IMG/VR virus record: IMGVR_UViG_3300007540_004321
Location: 1 to 21,757 of that record
Length of the DNA stretch: 21,757 bases
Origin: a virus
Direction: 5' to 3' (one strand)
This document shows positions 1 through 6,526 of the stretch, one piece after another. Positions within the stretch are counted from its first letter, which is position 1. Every line of letters begins with the position of its first letter. A program made the translations under genes and the position numbers. Below the pieces are notes generated by a model. The model was not told where the DNA came from. It saw nothing but the letters and a program-made list of their open reading frames with translations, and searched no databases.

Positions 1-3
1 CTG

Positions 4-41
4 TTTCACGGTTCGGTGAAAGCGTCCCGTTTTGTCACGGG
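4..41 (-). terminator. Two tandem hairpins after the last minus-strand gene
   Basis: Directly after the stop codon at 48-50, the minus strand can fold two hairpins: arms CCCGT/ACGGG (positions 41-37 and 30-26, loop of 6) and arms TTTCAC/GTGAAA (21-16 and 9-4, loop of 6). They sit where the late operon would be expected to end. No U-tract follows on the minus strand inside the window, so an intrinsic terminator is only a possibility. Read on the plus strand, the inner hairpin is followed by TTGCTTTT and could terminate a convergent gene to the left. Confidence 0.35.
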
Positions 42-47
42 TTGCTT

Positions 48-299
48 TTACTTCCTCCGGTAAAACAGGAACTTGCCCGCCTTCCGAACTTCCCACTTGC
101 CCTCTTGAACCATCTTATCGGCGCGGCTCTTGTAGGTGCTGCGCTGCCTTGACTTGTCGCTGGCCTCGTAAAGATCGGCGGCTGTGAACTCGCCTTCCTG
201 CCTTTCCGCTGGCTCGATGTCGGCTAGCGCTTGGTCGATCAAGCTCAGAGTATCCCTTGCGGACTTAGCCAGTGGCCGTTTTCCTTTTTCACGTTCCAT
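48..299 (-). CDS. Small phage protein with a possible winged-helix fold (83 aa)
   Basis: The last gene of the minus-strand run. The chosen start is the ATG at 299, which gives 83 residues; longer in-frame extensions only read through the metallophosphoesterase in another frame. It overlaps the end of that gene by about 55 bases. The layout is a charged N-terminal helix (about 1-35), a segment GEFTAADLYEAS, a basic helix with SRQRSTYKSRADKMV, then a short hydrophobic/basic strand pair ending KFLFYRRK. This resembles a winged helix with a recognition helix and wing, so a DNA-binding or regulatory role is possible, but this is inferred from pattern alone. No family is recognised. A weak upstream GGAA is the only ribosome-binding candidate. 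Confidence 0.6.
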   Translation of the reverse strand: MEREKGKRPLAKSARDTLSLIDQALADIEPAERQEGEFTAADLYEASDKSRQRSTYKSRADKMVQEGKWEVRKAGKFLFYRRK

Positions 300-975
300 G
301 CGTTCCAGTGTCCTGTTTTGGTGTTGATGTAGCCGTAGAGCCAGCCCATGCGCCACGATAGCTTGGCGGGTGTCCTGTCGGCATAAGAGAGCTTGTCGAG
401 ATCCGCCAAGCATCCGACCGAGAAACTTTGCGAACCCTCGATGTGGCGGGCGGTGTATTCGTCCGGCTTGTGAACATGTCCATGAATGCACGCGCCCCAG
501 TTCTCGAAATGAGCTTTCGCGGGATACATTGTGGAGCGGAAGCCATGAATCAGAGCGGGCCACCTTCCGGCATTCTGAGGATCTTTGAAACGTGGTAGGG
601 TATCCAGTTGATCTTGAGTTGCTTGAATCGCCGCTCGCTCGCTGCCGCCAGTTCCTGGCAGCGTTCGCGCAGGATTCCGTCTTGGCACTTTACCGTGTTC
701 ATCCAAATTCGGTCGTCGTGGTTGCCGAGCGTTAGGAAGTTCGGTCGGTATTTTTCAAGGAACTCCATGCCGCGTGAGTAATCCTCGCTTATGCCGTCCG
801 CCTTGTCCTCCTGTGATGCGCCACGGCGCAGGCAACCGAAGTCCCAAACGTCGCCAAGGTGGATGCGGTGGTGAGGCTTCCATTCATCGCAGAACGCGAG
901 GAACTTCCTTTCGGCTTCGGAGGATATTAGCTCCCCGTGGTTGTCGGTTCCTACGATGAATCTTTTGAAGCTCAT
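245..975 (-). pseudogene. Calcineurin-like metallophosphoesterase broken by a one-base frameshift
   Basis: Two reading frames together make one metallophosphoesterase of about 243 aa. The N-terminal half (ATG at 975, stop at 550-552) carries the metal-binding motifs GTDNHG, GDVWD and GNHDD. The C-terminal half (to the stop at 245) carries GHVHKP, the family's last histidine motif. Joining them by rereading one base near 553 gives GGPL-L-IHGF, the expected hydrophobic strand plus HG motif. No slippery heptamer is visible at the join, so a one-base deletion or a sequencing error is more likely than programmed frameshifting. If translated as read, the 141-aa product lacks the last metal ligands and should be inactive. 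Phage enzymes of this family act on phosphodiester or phosphomonoester substrates; the substrate here is unknown. The start overlaps the upstream 35-aa gene by ATGA. Confidence 0.85.
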
Positions 976-1079
976 TTGTCGTTGTGTTTGTCGGTTATGT
1001 CCTCAAGCCACCAAACCAGCGCGATCAAAGGAACGGCGAGCGCCCCCATTGCTAGCGTTACGTTTGCCAACTCGATCAT
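972..1079 (-). CDS. Tiny single-span membrane protein (35 aa), lysis cluster
   Basis: A 35-codon frame sits exactly between its neighbours: its ATG at 1079 follows immediately after the TAA stop of the upstream membrane protein, and its TGA overlaps the metallophosphoesterase ATG as ATGA. Such tight packing on both sides is the main evidence that it is real. Residues 4-25 form one hydrophobic segment (rich in L, A and V, ending LVWWL), followed by an acidic and basic tail EDITDKHNDK. It is probably an inner-membrane peptide with a short charged end. A holin, a holin modulator or a spanin-like part are all possible. No family is recognised. Confidence 0.6.
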   Translation of the reverse strand: MIELANVTLAMGALAVPLIALVWWLEDITDKHNDK

Positions 1080-1268
1080 TTATTTCGATGCCTTGTGGAT
1101 CTTCCAAAGCAGACTGGCGATTGTCAGCAAGCCCACGAGGATGCCGATAATCAGGGATGAGCATCGCAGCCAAAACTCGATGCTCTCTTGCGTCGATGTA
1201 AGGACAGCGAGGATGTTGATTGTGACTGCGCCGAGTCCTTTGCAGATTTCCGGGTGTTCGTGGATCAT
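1080..1268 (-). CDS. Holin-like small membrane protein (62 aa)
   Basis: The chosen start is the ATG at 1268, one base after the amidase stop (1270-1272). A longer in-frame extension to 1364 would only overlap the amidase. The protein has a weakly hydrophobic stretch at about residues 11-25 and a strong membrane segment at about 36-56 (SSLIIGILVGLLTIASLLW), then a basic tail KIHKASK. One or two membrane spans, a short length and a place directly downstream of the endolysin are typical of holins, which open the inner membrane to release or activate the endolysin. The function is inferred from context and topology, not from a recognised family motif. Confidence 0.65.
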   Translation of the reverse strand: MIHEHPEICKGLGAVTINILAVLTSTQESIEFWLRCSSLIIGILVGLLTIASLLWKIHKASK

Positions 1269-1269
1269 G

Positions 1270-1833
1270 TCAGGCGTTTCTGAGGTAATTGAGGATCGCC
1301 CCGGTATAGGCGCTTGCGAGGCAGCGGGCGGTGATGGTGCGGCAGTCGCTTTCGTTGCTACCAAAGAACGGTTCCAGGATGATCGCGGGGCAATGCGTTA
1401 GGCGGACGAACTGGGCGCCACGGGATGAACTGTTGAGGGGTTTGACTCCGCGTGCCTTGATGGTCGGGAAGTCCTGCGTGAATCGGTCGTGGAATGCCTG
1501 CGCCAGTTTCTTGCCTCCTTTCGAGCTGTGCCAGTAAAGCCATTCGTGACCGTTGGCGGATGGGGTGGCGGAATTGAAATGAAACTCAACTGCCAGGGTC
1601 GCGCCCATAGCCTCGATCTGCCGTGCCGCGTCCATCATCGCGGTTGTGTATCCTCTCCCGGCGTATTCGGAAACGATGCGGGATTCCACGCCTGCGCTCT
1701 CCAGTAGGCTGTGCGTGTAAGTTGCGACTTCCATATTAAAGTCGCGCTCGTTTTTTCCGAGGTGTGGGGAGTATGCGCCGCCGTCATATCGCCCGTTGAT
1801 TCGGCGGCTGTGGCCTACCGATAGCGCGATCAT
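1270..1833 (-). CDS. N-acetylmuramoyl-L-alanine amidase (endolysin)
   Basis: A 187-aa protein that matches the zinc-dependent Amidase_3 family, which cuts the bond between N-acetylmuramic acid and L-alanine in peptidoglycan. The family's key residues are visible: H8 in SVGHSR, E29 in KNERDFN, H85 in EFHFNS and the catalytic glutamate E154 in IILEPFF. It is close to a bare catalytic domain, with no obvious cell-wall-binding domain and no signal peptide, so export would depend on a holin. The ATG at 1833 overlaps the stop of the upstream lipoprotein as ATGA, and the holin-like gene follows directly. It is very probably the phage endolysin for host lysis. Confidence 0.9.
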   Translation of the reverse strand: MIALSVGHSRRINGRYDGGAYSPHLGKNERDFNMEVATYTHSLLESAGVESRIVSEYAGRGYTTAMMDAARQIEAMGATLAVEFHFNSATPSANGHEWLYWHSSKGGKKLAQAFHDRFTQDFPTIKARGVKPLNSSSRGAQFVRLTHCPAIILEPFFGSNESDCRTITARCLASAYTGAILNYLRNA

Positions 1834-1988
1834 TTCACGCCCTCCACGATGATTGCCCTTGCTGGTGCTGTGAGCGACACGGAGCCGTCAGGGTGAAGCG
1901 TCAGCGTTGTTCCTGCGCACGATCCCAGCGCGAGGGCTGCGGCGATGGCTGCTAGGGCGAGGGCTGCTGTGGTGAGGGTCGTTTTCAT
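1830..1988 (-). CDS. Small lipoprotein with lipobox (52 aa)
   Basis: A 52-codon frame joined to both neighbours by ATGA overlaps: its ATG at 1988 overlaps the DUF1353 stop and its TGA overlaps the amidase start. Residues 1-20 are a signal peptide (MKTT, then an Ala/Leu-rich core), followed by the lipobox LGSC with the lipidation cysteine at position 24. The mature part is only about 29 residues and is not markedly proline-rich. Its place beside the endolysin suggests an outer-membrane lysis lipoprotein such as an o-spanin (Rz1-like), but Rz1 proteins are usually proline-rich, so another lipoprotein, for example one that excludes other phages, is equally possible. Confidence 0.7.
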   Translation of the reverse strand: MKTTLTTAALALAAIAAALALGSCAGTTLTLHPDGSVSLTAPARAIIVEGVK

Positions 1989-2368
1989 TTGCGGTTATCG
2001 TTCCAGGGTTTGCCGCCGAACATGCGGACGGCTCGAAATACGGTTTGGCGCTTCCAGAATCCCACGCCCAGCCAGACCATGGCGGCGAGGAATATCCGGT
2101 CGGCTTGCTTGCGGGTGAATGGCGTTTCGGTGTCGCGGTAGATGAAATCGTGCAGCACGGCGGCGTCGAAGTAGTCGCCATCGAAGGGGGAGATACCGAG
2201 CGACCATGCGAACCGGGGGACAGATGCGCCGTCGCTGATCGTGCCGGATGGGATCACGCCGCAATGACCCGCGAATGACCAATCTACATCACCAACCGTG
2301 CGGATGATAAGACCCTGGCTGTTGCTCCAGCCGTGCTTCTCAAATGCTATGGGGGCGGAAAAGCTCAT
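1985..2368 (-). CDS. DUF1353 family phage protein
   Basis: A 127-aa protein with the signature of the DUF1353 family, found in many phage lysis or tail-end regions: SDGASVPRFAW at about residues 45-55, then AAVLHDFIYRD at about 69-79 (the conserved HDxxY block). A hydrophobic helix near residues 91-102 (FLAAMVWLGVG) may touch the membrane. The biochemical role of the family is not established. The gene is coupled by ATGA overlaps to the sialidase-like gene upstream and to the lipoprotein downstream, placing it at the start of the lysis cassette. Confidence 0.8.
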   Translation of the reverse strand: MSFSAPIAFEKHGWSNSQGLIIRTVGDVDWSFAGHCGVIPSGTISDGASVPRFAWSLGISPFDGDYFDAAVLHDFIYRDTETPFTRKQADRIFLAAMVWLGVGFWKRQTVFRAVRMFGGKPWNDNRK

Positions 2369-3399
2369 AACTTGCGAAAATCTTGGATTCGGCAGAAATC
2401 AATCTGGTTGGAGTTGTGGTAACTCTGGGCGACTCCCTTTTTTCCCATGCGGATCACAGCAAGCAGGTCATCGCCGTCGATGATGATTGAGGGGTATTGG
2501 ATGCCAGCGGCAGCATAGTCCGCTGCTTCGTTGCGGGCGAAAGTCAGGACGCGCCTCCAGTAAATAAGGTCGCTCGACCGATCCAAAACAAGGAGGGTGC
2601 GGCGGTCTAGCCCGTCGCTGATCGGGAGGGAGTTCCGGGCTAGGAAGTAATCACCGGAAACTTCATCCTTCACGATCTGGAATTTGACGTTGCCACCATC
2701 GAAGGAATACCGCTTGGATAAGGTTAGGGTCAGGTCAACCCCTACTGTGCATTCTAGGATCTGACACACTTGTGTGGCGGAATCCACCCGGACGAATACG
2801 CGGATTTCCCCGGATGTGTCTGTGATGGCGAAGGATTCGCTAATTCCGTATATCCCGGATGGTGTTGTGAATTTAGCGCCAACCGTCCAGCTTTCGGCGG
2901 TCATCAGATCCCCCACCGGACATGAGAGCATTACGATCCCCTCCCAAGGCCATGTGTAATCCGAGTCCGCCACCATCAGCATGTAAAGCACCCCATCCTT
3001 TATCAGTGGAGGGAAAGGTGCTTGCCCGTAGAAGTGCGATGAGTCGATCACAACAGGCGTCCCCCATGTCACTCCTTCGTCGGTGCTTTCCGAGATCACC
3101 ACCGATTCTTTCCATGCTGATACCCCGACTCGGTATAGTCCCTCGACACCTTGAATGAACGCTGGCATGTGCATCCCGTCGGTCGTTGCGATCCGCGACC
3201 ACGTAGCGCCGTTGTCTTCCGATGCTACGACATGGGAGCGATCCGTTCTGCTGTTGCTGTTGGTGTGAGCGGACGCACCGAACTCATCGTGGCTGACAAG
3301 CAACTTACCGCTGGCCAGCTTGATTATGTCCGGATTCCCATAATAAAGGGTTGCTGGAGTTGGGCTGACAGCCACAGGGATGAGATCGGGGGCGGTCAT
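2365..3399 (-). CDS. Asp-box (BNR) beta-propeller, sialidase-like virion protein
   Basis: A 344-aa protein with a sialidase-like propeller pattern: an opening strand GNPDIIKLASGKLLVSHDE (about residues 21-39) and two Asp-boxes, SEDNGATW (60-67) and STDEGVTW (105-112), with YPSIII near the end. Families of this fold include neuraminidases and other glycan-processing enzymes. Where true sialidases carry the Arg of the (F/Y)RIP motif, this protein reads YYGNP, so the first arginine of the catalytic triad seems absent. It may bind or cut a different glycan. No signal peptide is seen. Its place after the tail-fibre gene, with overlapping ends, suggests a tail-borne receptor-binding or depolymerase protein. 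Confidence 0.75.
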   Translation of the reverse strand: MTAPDLIPVAVSPTPATLYYGNPDIIKLASGKLLVSHDEFGASAHTNSNSRTDRSHVVASEDNGATWSRIATTDGMHMPAFIQGVEGLYRVGVSAWKESVVISESTDEGVTWGTPVVIDSSHFYGQAPFPPLIKDGVLYMLMVADSDYTWPWEGIVMLSCPVGDLMTAESWTVGAKFTTPSGIYGISESFAITDTSGEIRVFVRVDSATQVCQILECTVGVDLTLTLSKRYSFDGGNVKFQIVKDEVSGDYFLARNSLPISDGLDRRTLLVLDRSSDLIYWRRVLTFARNEAADYAAAGIQYPSIIIDGDDLLAVIRMGKKGVAQSYHNSNQIDFCRIQDFRKL

Positions 3400-4712
3400 A
3401 ATCCGAGTCCGAGTAGGGCGTTAAGGTTCGCGTGGATCTCAGAATAGTCGGCGGAAACATCCTCAGACCAGAGGATGGCGATCTGCATATCCCCGGTAAA
3501 TCTGGAGTTGCCCGCTTGGATGTCACCAATCGTAAATACCGAAGATTCGATGGTTGTGGCGGCCAATGGAGTGCTGCCCTCGGCTGTTTCAGATCCACCT
3601 GCGAATGCCTTCAAGTCGGTGGCTGTTTGGACGATCAGGAAGGAGTTTTTAACCGTGCTCGATGTTGTGGTGAAAGTGGAATATGAGGTTGGATCGACCC
3701 GCTTGAATACTCCGGCAGTTGTGGGGGTGAAGAGCGAGAAACTTGTCCGAAAGTTTGCGCTGTTGTTCTGTGAAACCGCCGCTGCGTTGGATGCTCCTGT
3801 CATTTTCCCTACCACCATGCAAGACCATTGCCCGCTGGTGATATGTGCGCCCGTGCCGACCAGCTTATCATCAACGCCATCGAAGGTGAAGCCTGCCGAG
3901 TTCCACGCCATCCCGCCCGCGATGGTGAGATTCATCGCCGCCTTGAGGTCGCGGACGATTGTGCTTGTGCCGTGGTTGTATGCGCTCTGCATCAGATATA
4001 TGCCCTTGGCGTTCGTCCAGCGGTTCGCGGAAAGTGTCGTCCATGTCGATCCGCGCCGGGATGTGGAGGAAGCCGATCCTTTGAGCATCTTCACAACGTC
4101 GTCGATCACGAAGGCGTCGGCTCCGGTTTTTCCGGTGGCGTTGATGTAGGTGAGGGCGTTAGAGTCTAGGTCGGCGGATGCAGCCATGTAAATCTGCCCG
4201 CCGTTGTTGGTGATGAAAAGTCCTGGTGATGTGGTGACGCCGCTGATTTCATCTTGAACGAAATCATATACCGCCTTCACGCTCGGGAACTTCGTGTCGC
4301 TCGCCTGATCGGTGGTGATGCTGGTGGATTTGTTGGCGGTGTCTTCCTTGTCGGAAAACAGCGTGGCAATGTTCGCGGTGTTAGCGGAGACGTTGACTGA
4401 CAGGGCGGTGTCTGCGTTCTGACGGTTGGTGGTTTCAAGGGTCAACCCATTATCAACGGCGGAAATTTGCATTTGCGCTGATTCTAGGGCTGTGGCGGCT
4501 GATCCGGCTGGGTCGTAATCAGACGGATCGAACGCTTTGACGGCGGCGAGGTTTGTCACCTCGTCGTCCATTAGGGCGTCGGCGGCTCGGACGTTGGCGG
4601 TGGTTACTGATGCGTCGGAGCCGTTGGAGCCGTTCGTGCCTGCTGGGCCCACTCCCGTATTAACGGTGAGGGTGCGGGATTCGCCGGATTGGGTGATGAT
4701 GAGGGTTGCCAT
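3396..4712 (-). CDS. Tail fibre protein with collagen-like stretch and LamG-like tip
   Basis: A 438-aa protein with a modular fibre layout. Residues 1-20 form a short beta-rich attachment region; residues 22-33 are four Gly-X-Y triplets typical of collagen-like phage fibres; about 35-150 is an Ala/Thr/Asn-rich shaft ending in DTKFPSVKAVYDFV, a phrase common near fibre tips. The C-terminal half (about 270-438) contains FTFDGVDDKLVG and ends like a concanavalin A/LamG-type jelly roll, a fold often used to bind carbohydrate. It is probably the main receptor-binding fibre. The ATG overlaps the upstream stop as TAATG, and its own stop overlaps the sialidase-like gene. Confidence 0.8.
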   Translation of the reverse strand: MATLIITQSGESRTLTVNTGVGPAGTNGSNGSDASVTTANVRAADALMDDEVTNLAAVKAFDPSDYDPAGSAATALESAQMQISAVDNGLTLETTNRQNADTALSVNVSANTANIATLFSDKEDTANKSTSITTDQASDTKFPSVKAVYDFVQDEISGVTTSPGLFITNNGGQIYMAASADLDSNALTYINATGKTGADAFVIDDVVKMLKGSASSTSRRGSTWTTLSANRWTNAKGIYLMQSAYNHGTSTIVRDLKAAMNLTIAGGMAWNSAGFTFDGVDDKLVGTGAHITSGQWSCMVVGKMTGASNAAAVSQNNSANFRTSFSLFTPTTAGVFKRVDPTSYSTFTTTSSTVKNSFLIVQTATDLKAFAGGSETAEGSTPLAATTIESSVFTIGDIQAGNSRFTGDMQIAILWSEDVSADYSEIHANLNALLGLGL

Positions 4713-5062
4713 TAGTCTGTGATTTGCGGGAGGAGCTCCCAGTTTCCAGATAGTAGAGTGGCAACATTTCCGGCTGCGGTCGTTGTCTCCAAATCGTAGT
4801 TATGCAATCCAGCGGTAAGCGCAGCGGAAGTTGCTGCGCTGATTTCATCCATTGTGAATGCCCATGCGCCGGATGTGGTTGTTGTGATGGTTATTCCGGT
4901 TGTGTCTGAATCGAGATTTAGCGCAGTTGTTCCCTCTGAGTCCTTAATCTTGATTCGGACACGGGATAGCGTGCCTGTTCCACCATAGGCGAACTGCGCC
5001 GCAGGGTAGGTGTCACCAACGGTAACGGGCGGAAGATTATACTTCAGGGGGCGCAGATCCAT
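4712..5062 (-). CDS. Tail appendage or baseplate-associated protein (116 aa)
   Basis: A 116-aa, Thr-rich beta-type protein beginning MDLRPLKYNLPPVTVGDTYP. The pattern of a short strand, a Gly/Thr stretch and RVRIKIKDSEGTTAL resembles small immunoglobulin-like domains seen in phage baseplate and fibre-attachment proteins, but no family can be named with certainty. It starts two bases after the stop of the 137-aa gene and overlaps the fibre gene start by one base, so it is probably made with them and may connect the fibre to the tail tip. Confidence 0.65.
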   Translation of the reverse strand: MDLRPLKYNLPPVTVGDTYPAAQFAYGGTGTLSRVRIKIKDSEGTTALNLDSDTTGITITTTTSGAWAFTMDEISAATSAALTAGLHNYDLETTTAAGNVATLLSGNWELLPQITD

Positions 5063-5064
5063 AA

Positions 5065-5478
5065 TCAGTCAAGAATGGTGTTCTGTAGAGTGATCGGCAG
5101 GCGTGTTGTCGCCGTGGTTGATCCGTTGACCGTGTATTTCACCTGGAATTCACACGCGGCGATTGATTCCGTTGGATTTGCAAGGAAGTAAGCCGATGCC
5201 GCTTCCGTGGTGAGATCGAGAGAGAAGGACGCATCCGGTGTCCCCCGGTTGATTGCGGCAGTCGAAGAGGCGACGTAAGCGCCCCCGTAATCCCCCTGAA
5301 TCTTGACCCCTGCCAGCCATGAATCAGCGGGCGGAATCGGCTCAATCGAAGCGCCACGGCACAAAACGACAGAAATTTCGTAGACGCTGCCAAGCGTCAA
5401 TACCGGCTCCATCCAAGGCGGGGAGGTAGATCCGGGCTTTCTAACCCAATCGTTTGCGTTCAGATCGAAGTAAAGCAC
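5065..5478 (-). CDS. Probable tail appendage protein (137 aa), GTG start
   Basis: A 137-aa beta-rich protein with no recognised family. The frame opens at a GTG (5478) and no ATG occurs until residue 23, so GTG is the likely start. It is the first minus-strand gene to the left of the inverted 5577-5891 gene. The conserved 33-bp motif ends two bases before the GTG. In that motif TAAGG lies 7 nt upstream of the start, which would suit a Shine-Dalgarno site; if TAAGGT is instead a -10 box, the mRNA would be almost leaderless. Followed two bases later by the 116-aa gene and then the fibre, it probably belongs to the tail tip or fibre complex. Confidence 0.65.
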   Translation of the reverse strand: MLYFDLNANDWVRKPGSTSPPWMEPVLTLGSVYEISVVLCRGASIEPIPPADSWLAGVKIQGDYGGAYVASSTAAINRGTPDASFSLDLTTEAASAYFLANPTESIAACEFQVKYTVNGSTTATTRLPITLQNTILD

Positions 5479-5479
5479 A

Positions 5480-5512
5480 GGGATACCTTAGTAAACCACT
5501 CAAGATTGTCAA
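5480..5512 (-). promoter_or_regulatory. Conserved 33-bp motif, copy 1: candidate late promoter
   Basis: On the minus strand this reads TTGACA, then a variable stretch, then TTTACTAAGGT and TCCC. It matches 27 of 33 positions with the copy at 17854-17886. A -35-like TTGACA and a -10-like TAAGGT are 16 bases apart. It lies between the inverted secreted-protein gene and the minus-strand gene starting at 5478, exactly where minus-strand transcription would have to restart. The TAAGG part could instead be a ribosome-binding site for the GTG start. Confidence 0.55.
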
Positions 5513-5576
5513 GAATCATTTAGGGTGGAATTTCACGCTTGCCTGATTGGGGTGATCGGTGGTATTTGTCCTGATT

Positions 5577-5891
5577 ATGAAAACGATATTTGCCGCATTC
5601 CTGCTGTCCGTCCTGCCCGCTGCATCCGCCGAGAAATACCTGATTACCCAGGTTGTTGGGATGGGGAAAGGCACGCGCACAGTGAAGGTGATTGCCCGGG
5701 CGCCCGCATCCACGCATCTGACGGTTGAAACCTATACGACAACCACTGATGATAAGCCCAAGAAAAGGACGATTCCAGCAGGCCAGACGGTCACTTTCGA
5801 GTATAGCGCCCGAACCGATTACAGGGTGCGCCTGATGCACGGCGAACGGGTGATCGCGGAGGAAAGTTCCCGCAGCAAGCAGGGGCTTTAG
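5577..5891 (+). CDS. Small secreted protein on the opposite strand (104 aa)
   Basis: One of only two convincing plus-strand genes. The start is ATG 5577, because it opens a clean signal peptide: MKT, a hydrophobic core IFAAFLLSVLPA, and a cleavage motif ASA at residues 16-18. The mature part of about 86 residues is beta-rich (VKVIARAPASTHLTVETY, QTVTFEYSA, YRVRLMHGERVIAEE) and looks like a small periplasmic or secreted beta-sandwich. No family is recognised. Its stop overlaps the stop of the convergent minus gene (5888-5890). An inverted, self-contained secreted protein in a late operon is the usual form of a moron, an accessory gene such as one for superinfection exclusion, but that role is only an inference. 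Confidence 0.7.
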   Translation: MKTIFAAFLLSVLPAASAEKYLITQVVGMGKGTRTVKVIARAPASTHLTVETYTTTTDDKPKKRTIPAGQTVTFEYSARTDYRVRLMHGERVIAEESSRSKQGL

Positions 5892-6526
5892 GGTGTCCCC
5901 TCGTATGTATAGCTGCCACCAACAGGCCAGATGTCATCCTTCACAAACTGTTCCTCAACAGTGGCAATATCATCTGTGAGTGAAACCTCCGCAAGAACCA
6001 TGGCGAAGTTTCTCCCATCGTCCTGGGGGTCATAGGTGTCCGGTGCGGTGGTCGAAAACACAACCGTCGGAGCGCCAGAAAAGACTTCCCGCTCGCTGAT
6101 TAGCTGAATGCTACCGGGTAGCGTATCATCTGCCACGATCACAAGCCCGATGTCAGAAAGCGCGTAAACATATCCATCGCCCGTCACCGTAATCCCCTCT
6201 TCCCCTGCGTAGGAAAGGAAGAACCCCACAATGGAAATCGGGTCATTCAGATTACCTGTCCCGTTTGTCCGGTGGGTAGCCATACGCCCAGCCGATACAT
6301 TTATGGTGTTGTCCCCATTGCTCAACACTTTCCATGGGTGTCCAGGAATCCCCCTTCTTCTCCTTATGGCTGAGACCGTAGTCCCCCCAGGGGTCTGCGT
6401 GACCCGATACCCGATACCGGGCTGGATCTGGTTGGATTTCTGCCCCCCGCTGACAAGGTTCAACCGGGATGCGGAAAGCTGCTCTAACGCGGGCTTCCCC
6501 GCCTCAAATTTTGGGAATTCGTTCAT
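5888..6526 (-). CDS. Probable tail-tip structural protein (212 aa)
   Basis: The chosen start is the ATG at 6526, which forms ATGA with the stop of the preceding gene; an in-frame extension to 6553 is less likely. The 212-aa protein starts MNEFPKFEAGKPALEQLSASRLN, an opening often seen in phage tail-appendage proteins, and continues with a Gly/Thr-rich beta region. No enzymatic motif is visible. It lies directly downstream of the 239-aa tail gene and is the last minus-strand gene before the inverted secreted-protein gene, whose stop it overlaps. A virion structural role at the tail tip is inferred from position. Confidence 0.65.
   Translation of the reverse strand: MNEFPKFEAGKPALEQLSASRLNLVSGGQKSNQIQPGIGYRVTQTPGGTTVSAIRRRRGIPGHPWKVLSNGDNTINVSAGRMATHRTNGTGNLNDPISIVGFFLSYAGEEGITVTGDGYVYALSDIGLVIVADDTLPGSIQLISEREVFSGAPTVVFSTTAPDTYDPQDDGRNFAMVLAEVSLTDDIATVEEQFVKDDIWPVGGSYTYEGTP

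Noticed and set aside
550-560. Programmed frameshift in the metallophosphoesterase
   Set aside because: The codons GGC CCG CTC TGA at the join contain no X XXY YYZ slippery heptamer and no clear downstream structure was found.
48-563. Full 171-aa version of the leftmost gene
   Set aside because: The first 88 residues read the metallophosphoesterase in another frame. The ATG at 299 gives a compact, protein-like 83-aa product.
3475-4149. Plus-strand frame of 224 codons
   Set aside because: Antisense to the tail fibre gene. No start context or motif.
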